A stretch of 23,249 nucleotides of DNA from CAZVEE01 sp964625525 (GCA_964625525.1 CAZVEE010000053.1:1-23249), one strand, 5' to 3'; positions 1-7,494 are shown, counted from the first letter of the stretch. Made by a program: numbers and translations. Notes: a model not told the origin generated them from the sequence alone.

Positions 1-178
1 GCTCTGGACTCTTCGCAAACACCCGCTTCCGAACGTGCATGACGATCTCCATCGGTGTGTAATCGTCGTTCAACAGGATCACTTTGTACAGAGACGGCCG
101 CTTGGTTTTGGGCTTCGTTTTGGTAATGAGCCCGGTTGCGGGACCGCCCGCATCGTCCTGAGACCACTCTTGCGACAT
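1..178 (-). CDS. clpS: ClpS, ATP-dependent Clp protease adaptor (C-terminus cut by window edge)
   Basis: Only the first 59 codons are present; the gene runs off the left edge. ClpS binds N-degron substrates and hands them to ClpA of the ClpAP protease in the cytoplasm. Visible are the flexible N-terminal tail (residues 1-28) and the family signature YKVILLNDDYTPMEIV (31-46). Its N37, D38 and D39 correspond to the residues that contact the substrate amino terminus in known ClpS proteins. The segment after it, MHVRKRVFAKSPE, is a slightly unusual form of the helix that normally reads close to VVHVLERFF. The ATG at 178 has an AAGGAG 13 nt upstream, which is long; an in-frame GTG 9 nt earlier would sit only 4 nt from it, so the start is not certain. 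It lies downstream of a phasin and a DUF1499 gene on the same strand. A clpA gene would be expected just outside the window (inference). Confidence 0.93.
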   Translation of the reverse strand, partial: MSQEWSQDDAGGPATGLITKTKPKTKRPSLYKVILLNDDYTPMEIVMHVRKRVFAKSPE

Positions 179-320
179 CGATGCCACACCGCTCCTTGAA
201 GGATAACCGCGTCCCGAGGCTGCCCAGATCCAAAGGCGTAAGTGCCACCTTTACCCTGGTGCCCCGCGGCCCCAGCCGCAACCATGCGACCATGACCGTC
301 CTCAAGACGGATTAAAGCCT

Positions 321-340
321 GGCCACACAAATAGGTGGCC
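321..340. other. Short inverted repeat between DUF1499 gene and clpS
   Basis: GGCCAC (321-326) and GTGGCC (335-340) form a perfect 6-bp inverted repeat around an 8-nt AT-rich loop. It lies about 140 bp upstream of clpS and 36 bp downstream of the DUF1499 stop. No T-run follows on the minus strand, so it is not a convincing intrinsic terminator. An operator or a weak 3'-end structure is possible. The rest of the 179-375 gap shows nothing else I can support. Confidence 0.3.
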
Positions 341-375
341 CTGCGCAGATTGAAAGACCGCCGCTTCGCCGACGC

Positions 376-810
376 CTAGTCCGACCCGTCATCAGCGGCA
401 GCCTTCGCCGCGGCAGCGATGCCGGGCAAGGCCGCTTCCATGGCCGCGACCCAGGCGTCCACCCGCCGACGGTTAACGCCGAAATCGCTATAACCGAGTT
501 CGGCGCGCGAGAATACCGCCAAGGTCGCCCCAGGCCCGTCCGGCAGGAACCGCACCGTGATGCGATCGGGAAAGCGAAACAGGAAAGAGCGTTGAATCAC
601 TTCGAGTTGATGGCGTGCCGGATCGCGGGCCACCCGCTCCAGGCGCGGCTGCTCGGCGAGCATCGCCTCCCAGGCTGCCTCAAGATGCGCCACCGGCACA
701 TCGTACCGGCGCGGTGCCGCATGGGGAATGGCGGCCCGGCATAAACCCTCGGGCGCCAGCAGATGCTGGTTCGGCTTGCCGCTTAACGTCAGACTTTCAA
801 ATGCAATCAT
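376..810 (-). CDS. DUF1499 family protein
   Basis: The 144-residue protein matches the DUF1499 pattern. It has a YDVPVAHLEAAWEAML segment (about 36-51), a central QRSFLFRFPDRITVRFLP stretch (about 73-90), an LAVFSRAELGYSDFGVN segment (about 97-113), and a RRRVDAWVAAME helix near the end. DUF1499 proteins are common in alphaproteobacteria and cyanobacteria and have no established biochemical role. No signal peptide or membrane segment is seen, although many relatives carry an N-terminal transmembrane helix, so this looks like a soluble version. There is no good Shine-Dalgarno before the ATG at 810, and an in-frame TGA 12 nt upstream rules out a longer protein. A strong hairpin lies between it and the upstream phasin gene, so it is probably transcribed largely from its own promoter in the roughly 60 bp before its start. 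Confidence 0.85.
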   Translation of the reverse strand: MIAFESLTLSGKPNQHLLAPEGLCRAAIPHAAPRRYDVPVAHLEAAWEAMLAEQPRLERVARDPARHQLEVIQRSFLFRFPDRITVRFLPDGPGATLAVFSRAELGYSDFGVNRRRVDAWVAAMEAALPGIAAAAKAAADDGSD

Positions 811-871
811 AAGAGCCGCTCATCCCGGGCGGATAGCAAGGAGGCCCATGTCCGTCTTCGGGCCAAACGCG

Positions 872-908
872 AAAGGCGCGCGCATCCCGGCGGGATCCGC
901 GCGCCTTT
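872..908 (-). terminator. Hairpin terminator downstream of the phasin gene
   Basis: AAAGGCGCGCG (872-882) pairs perfectly with CGCGCGCCTTT (898-908). An inner ATCCC/GGGAT stem continues the helix after one mismatch and closes on a 3-nt loop. The stem is 11+5 bp with A/T-rich ends. It lies 55 bp past the phasin stop on the minus strand. The T-tract is short (TTT), so termination strength is inferred, but placement and stem quality fit the end of the phasin transcript. Confidence 0.75.
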
Positions 909-963
909 GTTATATCGTACATCACCGCCGCGCCGGAAGCACCGCACGGCATGAGAGCGCCGC

Positions 964-1413
964 TCAGCCCTGACGGCCGGCCTGCATGGTCTTCACAAAG
1001 TCCTGATAGTTGCCCGTGAGCGGCTCCCAGCTTTCGCGCACGGTCTCGGTCATCATCTCACCGAGCTTGGTCATCTGACCCCAATAGGCGTCCATGGCCG
1101 TTTTCGCGAAATCGTTCTGGAGGCTGTAGACTTCTTCGATGCTCTTGGCGCTCATGGCCGCCTTGGTCACCGATACGGCGTCTTCGATATGCTGCTTGGA
1201 GAAAGCCAGCGCTTCGGTGTTGATGGCTTCAAGGCCCCGCGAGGCGGCCTGCGCACTCTGCATGCAGGCTTCCATCGTGGCCTTCGAATAGGTGGTCACG
1301 GTGTCATAGCCTTTCACGGCTTTCTCCACATTGTCTTTCACGAAACCGGTGCCGGCGGTGATCGCTTCGGCCTGGGTGCCGTTGGATTTGGTCGTGCGAG
1401 CTTTGGTGGCCAT
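964..1413 (-). CDS. Phasin family protein (PHA granule-associated)
   Basis: The 149-residue protein is rich in Ala, Lys and Glu with long amphipathic helices and no signal peptide, as in the Phasin_2 family. Typical segments are KAVKGYDTVTTYSKATMEA (about 32-50), a central EALAFSKQHIEDAVSVTKAA, and SIEEVYSLQNDFAKTAMDAY (about 91-110), which is the most conserved stretch of alphaproteobacterial phasins. Phasins coat polyhydroxyalkanoate granules and control their number and size; some act more generally as stress-responsive proteins. The ATG at 1413 is preceded by an AGAGGA box about 9 nt upstream. Two similar TTGC-N6-GCAA elements lie 109 and 171 bp upstream of the start and could bind a PhaR-type regulator (inference). 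No PHA synthase or depolymerase gene is in the window, so PHA production itself is not proven here. Confidence 0.88.
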   Translation of the reverse strand: MATKARTTKSNGTQAEAITAGTGFVKDNVEKAVKGYDTVTTYSKATMEACMQSAQAASRGLEAINTEALAFSKQHIEDAVSVTKAAMSAKSIEEVYSLQNDFAKTAMDAYWGQMTKLGEMMTETVRESWEPLTGNYQDFVKTMQAGRQG

Positions 1414-1521
1414 GGGGGCAGTCCTCTTTCAAAGGGCAATGGAGCGCATAGGCGGTCCGGATGGACGGCGGGATCCGCAACAGACCGGTTCAACGGAGAG
1501 ACGGACCCCGACGCAGCGTAA

Positions 1522-1535
1522 TTGCTGCGCCGCAA
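1522..1535. promoter_or_regulatory. Candidate PhaR-like operator, copy 1 (TTGC-N6-GCAA)
   Basis: TTGCTGCGCCGCAA, with a dyad of TTGC and GCAA around 6 bp. It overlaps a second inverted repeat, CGCAGC (1512-1517) with GCTGCG (1524-1529). PhaR regulators of PHA genes in alphaproteobacteria bind TGC/GCA-rich dyads near phasin genes (family knowledge). Assigning this site to PhaR is inference. Confidence 0.4.
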
Positions 1536-1583
1536 CATACCTTAAGGGATAGCGACATCGCCAGCGCTCGTCAATAAGGTTTT

Positions 1584-1597
1584 TTGCACTGCAGCAA
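1584..1597. promoter_or_regulatory. Candidate PhaR-like operator, copy 2 (TTGC-N6-GCAA)
   Basis: Read on the minus strand this is TTGCTGCAGTGCAA, identical to copy 1 at 11 of 14 positions, including the first seven and last four bases. Centres of the two copies are 62 bp apart, about six helical turns. Both lie in the upstream region of the phasin gene. Confidence 0.4.
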
Positions 1598-1697
1598 ACT
1601 GGCTGGCTGGCCGCCATTTCCGAAAGCCCTATCTTAGGCCATGGGTCTTAAGGCCACGTTACCAGTTCGTAAAAACAGGTCCGAAACGACAAAAAAA

Positions 1698-1714
1698 TGG
1701 CAATAAAATTGCCA
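1698..1714. promoter_or_regulatory. Perfect palindrome, possible operator
   Basis: TGGCAAT (1698-1704) and ATTGCCA (1708-1714) form a perfect 7-bp dyad with a 3-bp AAA centre, in the most AT-rich part of the divergent gap. The size and symmetry resemble a homodimeric helix-turn-helix regulator site. The regulator is unknown. Confidence 0.35.
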
Positions 1715-1909
1715 ATAAGACCAGCATTCCTACACCTTATGAACAATCAAAATGACTTGCGTCCAAGCATGTCCAAACGGAGCGCACGGCTTTTTCCGTC
1801 GCGGCACATAACAAATTAAAAGAGAATGCGCGGCATTGACTTGCCCTGTCCCCCATCCACTTCCATAGCGAACGCGCGACAAGCGGGTCGCCTGGTTCAA
1901 CTCACACGG

Positions 1910-1926
1910 GCAGGCGTTTTGCCTGC
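1910..1926 (+). other. Hairpin in the 5' leader of the FAS1-RTX gene
   Basis: GCAGGC (1910-1915) and GCCTGC (1921-1926) pair around a GTTTT loop. It lies about 85 nt upstream of the preferred start codon at 2011 and would be in the untranslated leader if transcription begins upstream of it. A role in mRNA stability or attenuation is possible but not shown. Confidence 0.3.
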
Positions 1927-2010
1927 TCGATGATTCACTTTATCCCCAAGACCGGCGGAGCCCCCCTCCCCGGTGCTCCAGGGACCTCTTTGCTGGCAGG
2001 AGACAGAGGC

Positions 2011-4065
2011 ATGGCTGACACCACCATCGTGGGCATCGCGACCGGATCGGATGATTTCGACATCCTTGTGCGCGCGCTGAACACGGCAGGTCTAACGGAA
2101 ACCCTCGCCGCTGATGGCGCGGACCTCACTGTTTTCGCCCCCACCGACGCGGCCTTTACGCAGTTGGCGGTGGATCTGGGCTTCACCGGCGACGTCACCG
2201 ACGAAGACGCCGTCTTCAACGCCATCGTCGCGGTACTGACGGATCTGGGCGAAGGTGACCCGTCGGGGCCGTTGACCGACATCCTCACCTATCACGTGTC
2301 CCCCGGCGCCAAGGATCTCGACGCGGTCGCCGCCCTGGACGCTGTCCCGACCTTGCTCACGGACACCACCTTCTCTCCCTCTGGGCTCACCCTGATTGAT
2401 AACGAGCCGGACCTGGCCAATCCCACCTTGATCGACACGGATATCGAGGCGACCAACGGCATCGTGCATGTCATTGACCGGGTGCTGCTGCCGCTTGATC
2501 TGGAAGGCAATGACGTGCCGACCATCACTGAAATCGTCGCCGCGTCGGGCGAAGGCTTCGACGCCAATGGCGACGATTTCGACATGCTGCAAGCCGCACT
2601 GGAGGCTACCGGCCTTGACGACACTCTGAACACGCCGGAAACCGCTTTCACGGTCTTCGCGCCCACGGACGACGCCTTCATCCGCTTGGCGCAGGATCTG
2701 GGCTTCACGGGCAGCGATGAATCGAGTGCGCTGACCTTTATCCTGGACACGCTGGCCACGCTTGGCGACGGTGATGCCACTGGTCCGCTGACGGATATTC
2801 TCACCTATCATGTGCTCGATGGGGAACAATTCCTGGCGGATCTGGCGCCACTCGATGCGGTGACCACGCTTGAGGGGGGGACGATCGGCATCGCGCCGCC
2901 GCTGCTGACCGACCTGGAGCCAGACCTGCTGGACCCGGCCCTCATCAGCACGGATATTGATGCCCAGAATGGGGTCGTGCACGTGATCGACCGGGTCTTG
3001 CTACCGCTCGACCTGGCCGGCAATGACGCGCCGACCATTGCGGGTCTGGTGGCGGCGTCCGGCGATGGGCCGGATGCGAACAATGGCGACTTCGACCTGT
3101 TGTTGGCGGCCGTGGAACTGACCGGTCTCACCGGGGCTTTGGATGATGCGACTGCGGATCTCACCGTCTTTGCGCCCACCGACGCGGCCTTCATCGATCT
3201 GGCTCGCGACCTGGGCTTTACGGGTACCGATGAAGGCGGCGCCATTGACTTCCTGATCACCACATTCAACGATCTCAGCGATGGCAACGCTGTGGGCATC
3301 CTCACACAGGTGCTGCTCTATCATGTGTCACCGGAAGGCCAGCAGCGTGCCGACGTAGCGGCTCTCGATACGGTGGACACGTTGCAAGGGGGCGAGTTGG
3401 GTGTCACCGACACCACCTTGATCGATGCCGAGCCGGACATCGACGACCCGGCCTTTACGGGTGTGGAACTTCAGGCGTCGAACGGCAATGTGATCGCCAT
3501 TGACGGCGTGCTCATCCCCTTTGACATTCCCGCCTCCAATGGTCGCGATGCCATCGAGATCTTCGTGGGCGAAGACGATCGGGACCGTGAGAGCGCCGGC
3601 AAGGACAATGATGTCCTGCTGGGCCTGGGCGGCGATGACCGGCTGAAGGGCAAGCAGGGGGACGACCTGATCGACGGTGGCGCGGGCGATGACCGCCTCA
3701 ACGGTCAGAAAGGCGACGACACTCTGATCGGCGGCGACGGCAATGACCGCATGAAAGGCGGCAAAGGCGAGGACATCCTCAACGGCGGCGCCGGCGACGA
3801 TGACCTGCGCGGCGGCAAGGACGCGGACATTTTCGTGCTGACGCTCGGCGACGGCGATGACGTGATCTTCGACTTCAAGCAGAAGGACGGCGACCGCATT
3901 GATGTGCAGGCCCTGGGCATCACCTCGCTGGACGATTTCCTGGCCGGGGCGGAAGAGAATCGCAAGGATGTGGTCTTCACCGACGACGCCGATTCGCTCA
4001 CCGTCTTCCGCAAGCTCGACATCGACGATCTCACCGACGCGGACTTCATCTTCGCGGCGAGTTGA
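2011..4065 (+). CDS. Secreted protein with three fasciclin (FAS1) domains and a C-terminal RTX calcium-binding tail
   Basis: The protein has 684 residues from the ATG at 2011, chosen because AGGAG (1998-2002) sits 8 nt before it. An in-frame ATG at 1930 would add 27 residues that do not look like a signal peptide and lacks a ribosome site. Three FAS1 repeats follow one another (about residues 1-170, 171-341, 342-510), each with the FAPTDAAF-type H1 motif, a YHV box and, in the first two, a VIDRVLLPLDL end. At DNA level they repeat every 513-522 bp, so internal duplication is evident. Residues about 540-607 hold acidic GGxGxD nonapeptides that bind calcium. The last 70 residues resemble the serralysin/RTX C-terminal region carrying the type I secretion signal. 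The protein is probably exported by a type I system, whose genes are not here, and is very acidic. FAS1 domains mediate adhesion or matrix contacts; a surface or biofilm adhesin role is inference. Confidence 0.9.
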   Translation: MADTTIVGIATGSDDFDILVRALNTAGLTETLAADGADLTVFAPTDAAFTQLAVDLGFTGDVTDEDAVFNAIVAVLTDLGEGDPSGPLTDILTYHVSPGAKDLDAVAALDAVPTLLTDTTFSPSGLTLIDNEPDLANPTLIDTDIEATNGIVHVIDRVLLPLDLEGNDVPTITEIVAASGEGFDANGDDFDMLQAALEATGLDDTLNTPETAFTVFAPTDDAFIRLAQDLGFTGSDESSALTFILDTLATLGDGDATGPLTDILTYHVLDGEQFLADLAPLDAVTTLEGGTIGIAPPLLTDLEPDLLDPALISTDIDAQNGVVHVIDRVLLPLDLAGNDAPTIAGLVAASGDGPDANNGDFDLLLAAVELTGLTGALDDATADLTVFAPTDAAFIDLARDLGFTGTDEGGAIDFLITTFNDLSDGNAVGILTQVLLYHVSPEGQQRADVAALDTVDTLQGGELGVTDTTLIDAEPDIDDPAFTGVELQASNGNVIAIDGVLIPFDIPASNGRDAIEIFVGEDDRDRESAGKDNDVLLGLGGDDRLKGKQGDDLIDGGAGDDRLNGQKGDDTLIGGDGNDRMKGGKGEDILNGGAGDDDLRGGKDADIFVLTLGDGDDVIFDFKQKDGDRIDVQALGITSLDDFLAGAEENRKDVVFTDDADSLTVFRKLDIDDLTDADFIFAAS

Positions 4066-4094
4066 TCGCTGCGCCATCCCGCTTACCGCACAAC

Positions 4095-4128
4095 AAGGGC
4101 CCGGCATTGCCGGGCCCTTCGTCGTTTT
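4095..4128 (+). terminator. Rho-independent terminator of the FAS1-RTX gene
   Basis: AAGGGCCCGGC (4095-4105) and GCCGGGCCCTT (4109-4119) pair perfectly over 11 bp with an ATT loop, followed by a T-rich tail to 4128. It starts 29 bp after the stop codon. Confidence 0.9.
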
Positions 4129-4610
4129 CCGTGGCTCCCTTAACGCATTTCAGCCGAAAATCCGCAGAAACCCTGGCCCTTAGTCACAGGCGTTAACCAA
4201 ACCCTAACCGCGCGGGCGCAGGGTGAGTCTGCTGCGGATCAGGCCTCCTGTCTTGAAAGCCCGCCGCTGGCACGGCCTGTGCGAGTCGCGATGCGGCGCG
4301 CCGCCCCCGTGCTGCCGGTCGGCGAACGGGTCTGGGAGAACGGGCGCGCCTTTGCTACCATGGTGACCAGACGTGACAGACTGGGGCGCCAAGGGTGACA
4401 GGGCCGCACCACCCGATCCGCCGCTTCCGGATGACAGGGGTCGTAACACGACACACCATTGTCTCTGGAGCCGGCACGAACGCGCGCGAGCGCGACACAC
4501 ACCCGCCCGGTCCTTCGGGACCCAGCCTTCTGGGGGGAGGCTGACGCGCAGGTGCAGGTCTTATCGAACGTCCGGGACCCGGTGGGCCTGGACCGGAACG
4601 GGTGACGAGT
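4129..4610. other. Intergenic leader region upstream of the DD-carboxypeptidase gene
   Basis: These roughly 480 bp show no family-like coding region. They hold an imperfect CtrA-like box (TTAA-N7-CTAA, 4193-4207), two GANTC sites (4225, 4283) of the kind methylated by CcrM in many alphaproteobacteria, and two adjacent hairpins close to the gene (4509-4543). GACAGRSTG/GTGACAGGG-like short words recur around 4360-4440. None of these is strong enough alone to define a promoter. Confidence 0.4.
4509..4543 (+). other. Two adjacent hairpins in the DD-carboxypeptidase leader
   Basis: GGTCC (4509-4513) and GGACC (4518-4522) close a TTCG tetraloop, a very stable C(UUCG)G hairpin in RNA. Immediately after it CAGCCT (4523-4528) pairs with AGGCTG (4538-4543) around a G-rich loop. 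They end about 65 nt before the start codon. There is no T-tract after them, so they are not a standard terminator. They could stabilise the leader or affect ribosome access. Confidence 0.35.
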
Positions 4611-6542
4611 ATGGCGCGGGGACTTTGGACAGGACTTTTCGGGGGAACGGCGGCCGCTGCGGGTGCCAGGCGCATGGTCTGTGCCTCGTGGCTTGGTATC
4701 CGCGTTGTGGCCCTGGCTCTGCTGTGTATCAGCATGATCACCGGGCCCCTCGCCATCACCCCGGCGCAGGCCAACAACAAATATGCCTCGGTGGTCATGG
4801 ACCACGACACGGGCGAAGTCTTTTACGCGCGCAGCTCTGAACAGCGCCGCTATCCGGCCTCCCTGACCAAGGTCATGACCCTCTATATGCTGTTTGAGGA
4901 ACTGAGCCAGGGCCGTTTCACCCTGAATACCCGCTTGCGCGCCTCCGCCCGTGCCGCGCGCCAGCCGCCCTCCAAGCTCGGGATCAAGTCTGGCGAAACC
5001 ATCACCGTGCGCGACGCCATTCGGGCCCTGGTGATTCGGTCGGGTAACGATGTCGCCGTGGTGGTCGCCGAAGCCATTGCCGGCTCCGAAAGCCGCTTCG
5101 CCCAGCGCATGACCCAGCGCGCGCGCCAGCTCGGCATGCGCCGCACGACGTTCCGCAATGCCTCCGGTCTGCCCAATCGCCGCCAGGTGACGACAGCCCG
5201 CGACATGGCCCTGATGGCCCAGCGCATTGCGAAAGACTTCCCCCAATACATGCATTTCTTCGAAGAGACGCGCTTCACCTGGAACGGCCGCACCTGGCAC
5301 ACCCACAATCACGTGGTGAAGAATCTGGACGGCGCGGACGGCATGAAGACCGGCTATACCCGCGCGTCTGGCTTTAACCTCATCACCACGGCCGAGCGCA
5401 ACGGCGTGCGCCTGATCGGTGTGGTGATGGGCGGTCGCACCGCCAAGCGCCGCGATCGGGACATGGCGCGCATCATGAACCTCACCTATCGCCGCATCGC
5501 CAACAATCGCAGCTATCAGCGCCGGCTCATGGCCGGCATTGTGCGACCGGTGGCCCGCCCAGGCGGCTCGGCGGTGGCCGCGGCCACGCCGGATGTCCCC
5601 CGCCGCGGCACCCAAGTGGCCGCCGCGGCGCCGTCATCGCTGCCTTTGCGCAAGCCCGATATTCTGGCCATCGGTGCGGGCCTTGACGCGGCGAACCCTG
5701 CCGTTGTTGCCAAGGCCGCCGTCTCGCCTGCGCCTCGCCCGGCCAGCTTGTCTGCGGACAGCGCGCCGGACGAGCCCGCCGTGATCGCCAGCCTGCCGAC
5801 CCCGCGTCCCGATTTTGAGGCGCCCGCTGCACCTGTTCCGGCTCCCACGGCCCCAGTTTCGACCACAGACGCCACCGTCGAAACTGTGGCCGCCCGCGCC
5901 GCGCCCGATTTAGTAGAACGGGGCCTCGCGCCCGTCCCCCTGAGCGAGCGCACCGACCTGCCCGAGAGCACAGCCCCAGACACCCCCCTGACGGCGGAAG
6001 CACCGGACGAGACCGCCAGCCGGATCCTCACCGCTCTGCGCACCAATGCCACGCCCGAGCGTGGCGACGAGGCCGGCGCGCGGCGCACCGCCTCCACCGA
6101 TTTTGCCGTGGCCTCGCTCGAAACCCAAGCGGCCGAGCGCTCCCGGGCCACCGGACGCAGTGTGGTGCTGCCGTTCCGTTCCGATGGTCTCGGCACCGAT
6201 GTCAGCGGCGAGATGATTGGGGAAGGCGACGCGGACGGCGTGGATTACAGCATGTTGATGGAGAGTGGCCCGGCCAGCATGGGCGTGCAGGTGGGCGCGT
6301 TCCTGCGTCTGACCACCGCCACGCGCTACATCAACAATGCCATGCTGTTGGCGCCGGAAGTGCTGGACCGGACGAAGGCTGCTATCGTCCCGACGGAAAC
6401 GCCATCGGGGCGCATCTTCCGGGCTCGGTTTGGCCCCTTCTCGGAAAGCGACGCCAACACCGCGTGTGGGCTGTTGGAAGCCAAAGGCATGGATTGCTTC
6501 CCCATCGAGGAAAGCAACTGGTCCGGTGCCATTCGGCCGTAA
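4611..6542 (+). CDS. D-alanyl-D-alanine carboxypeptidase (peptidase S11, PBP5/6-like) with C-terminal SPOR domain
   Basis: This periplasmic serine enzyme trims the terminal D-Ala from peptidoglycan pentapeptides. Numbering from the in-frame GTG at 4602, the three penicillin-binding motifs are SLTK (87-90, nucleophile S87), SGN (147-149) and KTG (249-251). A hydrophobic segment ending in TPAQA and cut near residue 57 is the signal peptide. A long Ala/Pro-rich linker spans about 310-555. Residues about 560-636 form a SPOR domain, which binds denuded septal glycan, so the enzyme is probably directed to the division site. The start is uncertain: GTG 4602, ATG 4611 or an ATG at 4674 that would give a textbook signal peptide; none has a strong Shine-Dalgarno. 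The common PBP5 C-terminal amphipathic membrane anchor is replaced by the linker-SPOR module, a known alphaproteobacterial arrangement. Confidence 0.93.
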   Translation: MARGLWTGLFGGTAAAAGARRMVCASWLGIRVVALALLCISMITGPLAITPAQANNKYASVVMDHDTGEVFYARSSEQRRYPASLTKVMTLYMLFEELSQGRFTLNTRLRASARAARQPPSKLGIKSGETITVRDAIRALVIRSGNDVAVVVAEAIAGSESRFAQRMTQRARQLGMRRTTFRNASGLPNRRQVTTARDMALMAQRIAKDFPQYMHFFEETRFTWNGRTWHTHNHVVKNLDGADGMKTGYTRASGFNLITTAERNGVRLIGVVMGGRTAKRRDRDMARIMNLTYRRIANNRSYQRRLMAGIVRPVARPGGSAVAAATPDVPRRGTQVAAAAPSSLPLRKPDILAIGAGLDAANPAVVAKAAVSPAPRPASLSADSAPDEPAVIASLPTPRPDFEAPAAPVPAPTAPVSTTDATVETVAARAAPDLVERGLAPVPLSERTDLPESTAPDTPLTAEAPDETASRILTALRTNATPERGDEAGARRTASTDFAVASLETQAAERSRATGRSVVLPFRSDGLGTDVSGEMIGEGDADGVDYSMLMESGPASMGVQVGAFLRLTTATRYINNAMLLAPEVLDRTKAAIVPTETPSGRIFRARFGPFSESDANTACGLLEAKGMDCFPIEESNWSGAIRP

Positions 6543-6582
6543 CGCCCCACCGCCTTTGAGCCATACCGCGTTTCAGTCATGA

Positions 6583-6620
6583 AAAAAGCGCGACGCCCAG
6601 GCGTCGCGCTTTCGTTTTGC
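6583..6620. terminator. Bidirectional intrinsic terminator between convergent genes
   Basis: AAAGCGCGACGCC (6585-6597) pairs with GGCGTCGCGCTTT (6600-6612), a 13-bp perfect stem (innermost pair probably open). On the plus strand it is followed by TTTCGTTTT. On the minus strand the flank reads as six T. It therefore serves both the DD-carboxypeptidase gene and the convergent YbjN-domain gene. Confidence 0.92.
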
Positions 6621-6668
6621 GTTGGCTCAGATGCGCTGCTTAGCGCGCTTTCAGGACAACGGCTTTAG

Positions 6669-7378
6669 CGCTCATTGACCATATCGTCGGTGATCGAGCC
6701 AAAATCGATCGCATCCGTATGCGCCATATCCATGGCCGGCTCGGACGTGGTCAGACCGCCCGGCACCATCGCGCTCATGCTGTCCGGCAGATCCGCGTCG
6801 AAGCGCGCTTCGAGGCCACCGCCCCCGCCCGTGGCGACAATCTCACCGAATTGGGCGGCGAGTGCCGTGAACACCGACGTGTTCACCGCGATATTACCCA
6901 GCGGGATCCCGTAATCAGCGATGATGTAGCGGCCCAGATAGGCCCGACCGTCTTCGAGCAGAATGCTCTTCATAAAGGCGTAGCGCTGATTGTAGAGGTT
7001 CACATCCTGAAGCGTGTACGGCTCGTCCCGACGGAAAAAGGCCCGGTACTGAAGACCCACGCACGTGCCGGAGTTACAAGCACGCGGCTCCAGGAACAGG
7101 ATGATGCCTTCCGGGCTTTGCGCGCGCACCGCGGTGGTGCCGTCTTCCAGCGTCCGCAATTCGGTCCGGTAGCCCATTGCGCCCAGGACCCCCACGAGCA
7201 CATCCGGCGTGAAGCCCGGCACCATCTGCGCTGGATCCATCTGGCCTTGCTGCGCCTGCGGAGGTTGGGGCGCCTCGCCCGGCTGCTTGCCGCCACTGTC
7301 GCTTTGCGCCAGGGCCGGTGCGCCCGCCACGGCCGCCATGGTCAGACCCGCCAGGGCCGCTTTCCAAGTGCTCATCAT
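6669..7378 (-). CDS. Exported YbjN-domain protein of unknown function
   Basis: The protein has about 236 residues with a clear signal peptide (residues 1-24, cut after APALA). A Gln/Pro-rich stretch follows (about 25-50), then a YbjN-like domain (about 52-170). YbjN domains adopt a type III secretion chaperone-like fold; E. coli YbjN affects stress and motility phenotypes, but a molecular activity is not established. The segment LYNQRYAFMKSILLEDGRAYLGRYI is the typical core (tyrosine-rich strand, then a DGRAYL turn); only its central residues are diagnostic. Two cysteines in RACNSGTCVG could form a disulphide in the periplasm. Two adjacent ATG codons (7378 and 7375) follow a GAGGGG box by 7 and 10 nt, and either could be used. 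It is convergent with the DD-carboxypeptidase gene and shares its terminator. Confidence 0.82.
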
Positions 7379-7494
7379 GCTTTATCCCCTCGCACGTGAT
7401 CGTTGCCGCGCCTCAAAGTTGCGGCCTGCTTCTCAGGGATCCTCGGTGTTTTAAGGAAGGCTGTCCAGGGGAAACCCGGCCTGCCGGGCCTGCT

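Larger units (their letters stand above)
1414..2010. other. Intergenic regulatory region between divergent phasin and FAS1-RTX genes
   Basis: This gap of about 600 bp separates divergently transcribed genes and, especially at 1680-1830, is clearly richer in A/T than its surroundings. It must hold promoters for both sides, but I could not assign a confident -35/-10 pair. Visible structure: two TTGC-N6-GCAA elements (1522-1535, 1584-1597), a CGCAGC/GCTGCG inverted repeat (1512-1529), a TGGCAAT-AAA-ATTGCCA palindrome (1698-1714), a GTCCAA direct repeat with exactly one helical turn between starts (1761, 1771), and a leader hairpin (1910-1926). No supported gene is seen; short frames on either strand have no family resemblance. 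Confidence 0.6.

Noticed and set aside
1891..1910. tRNA T-arm-like sequence (GGTTCAACTC)
   Set aside because: The flanking bases do not form the required 5-bp T stem, and no acceptor or anticodon arm can be drawn.
1930..2010. Longer start for the FAS1-RTX protein
   Set aside because: No Shine-Dalgarno (a hairpin occupies that place) and the added residues do not form a signal peptide.
4193..4207. CtrA binding site (TTAA-N7-TTAA)
   Set aside because: The second half is CTAA, one base off consensus, and it is about 400 bp from the gene start; kept only as a note in the intergenic entry.
4373..4840. A 155-residue plus-strand frame overlapping the DD-carboxypeptidase start
   Set aside because: It overlaps the signal peptide and first catalytic motif in another frame and has shadow-frame composition.
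4239..5615. A 458-residue open frame on the minus strand
   Set aside because: It runs antisense to the DD-carboxypeptidase gene, has His/Gly/Arg-rich low-complexity composition typical of GC-rich antisense frames, and has no family motif.
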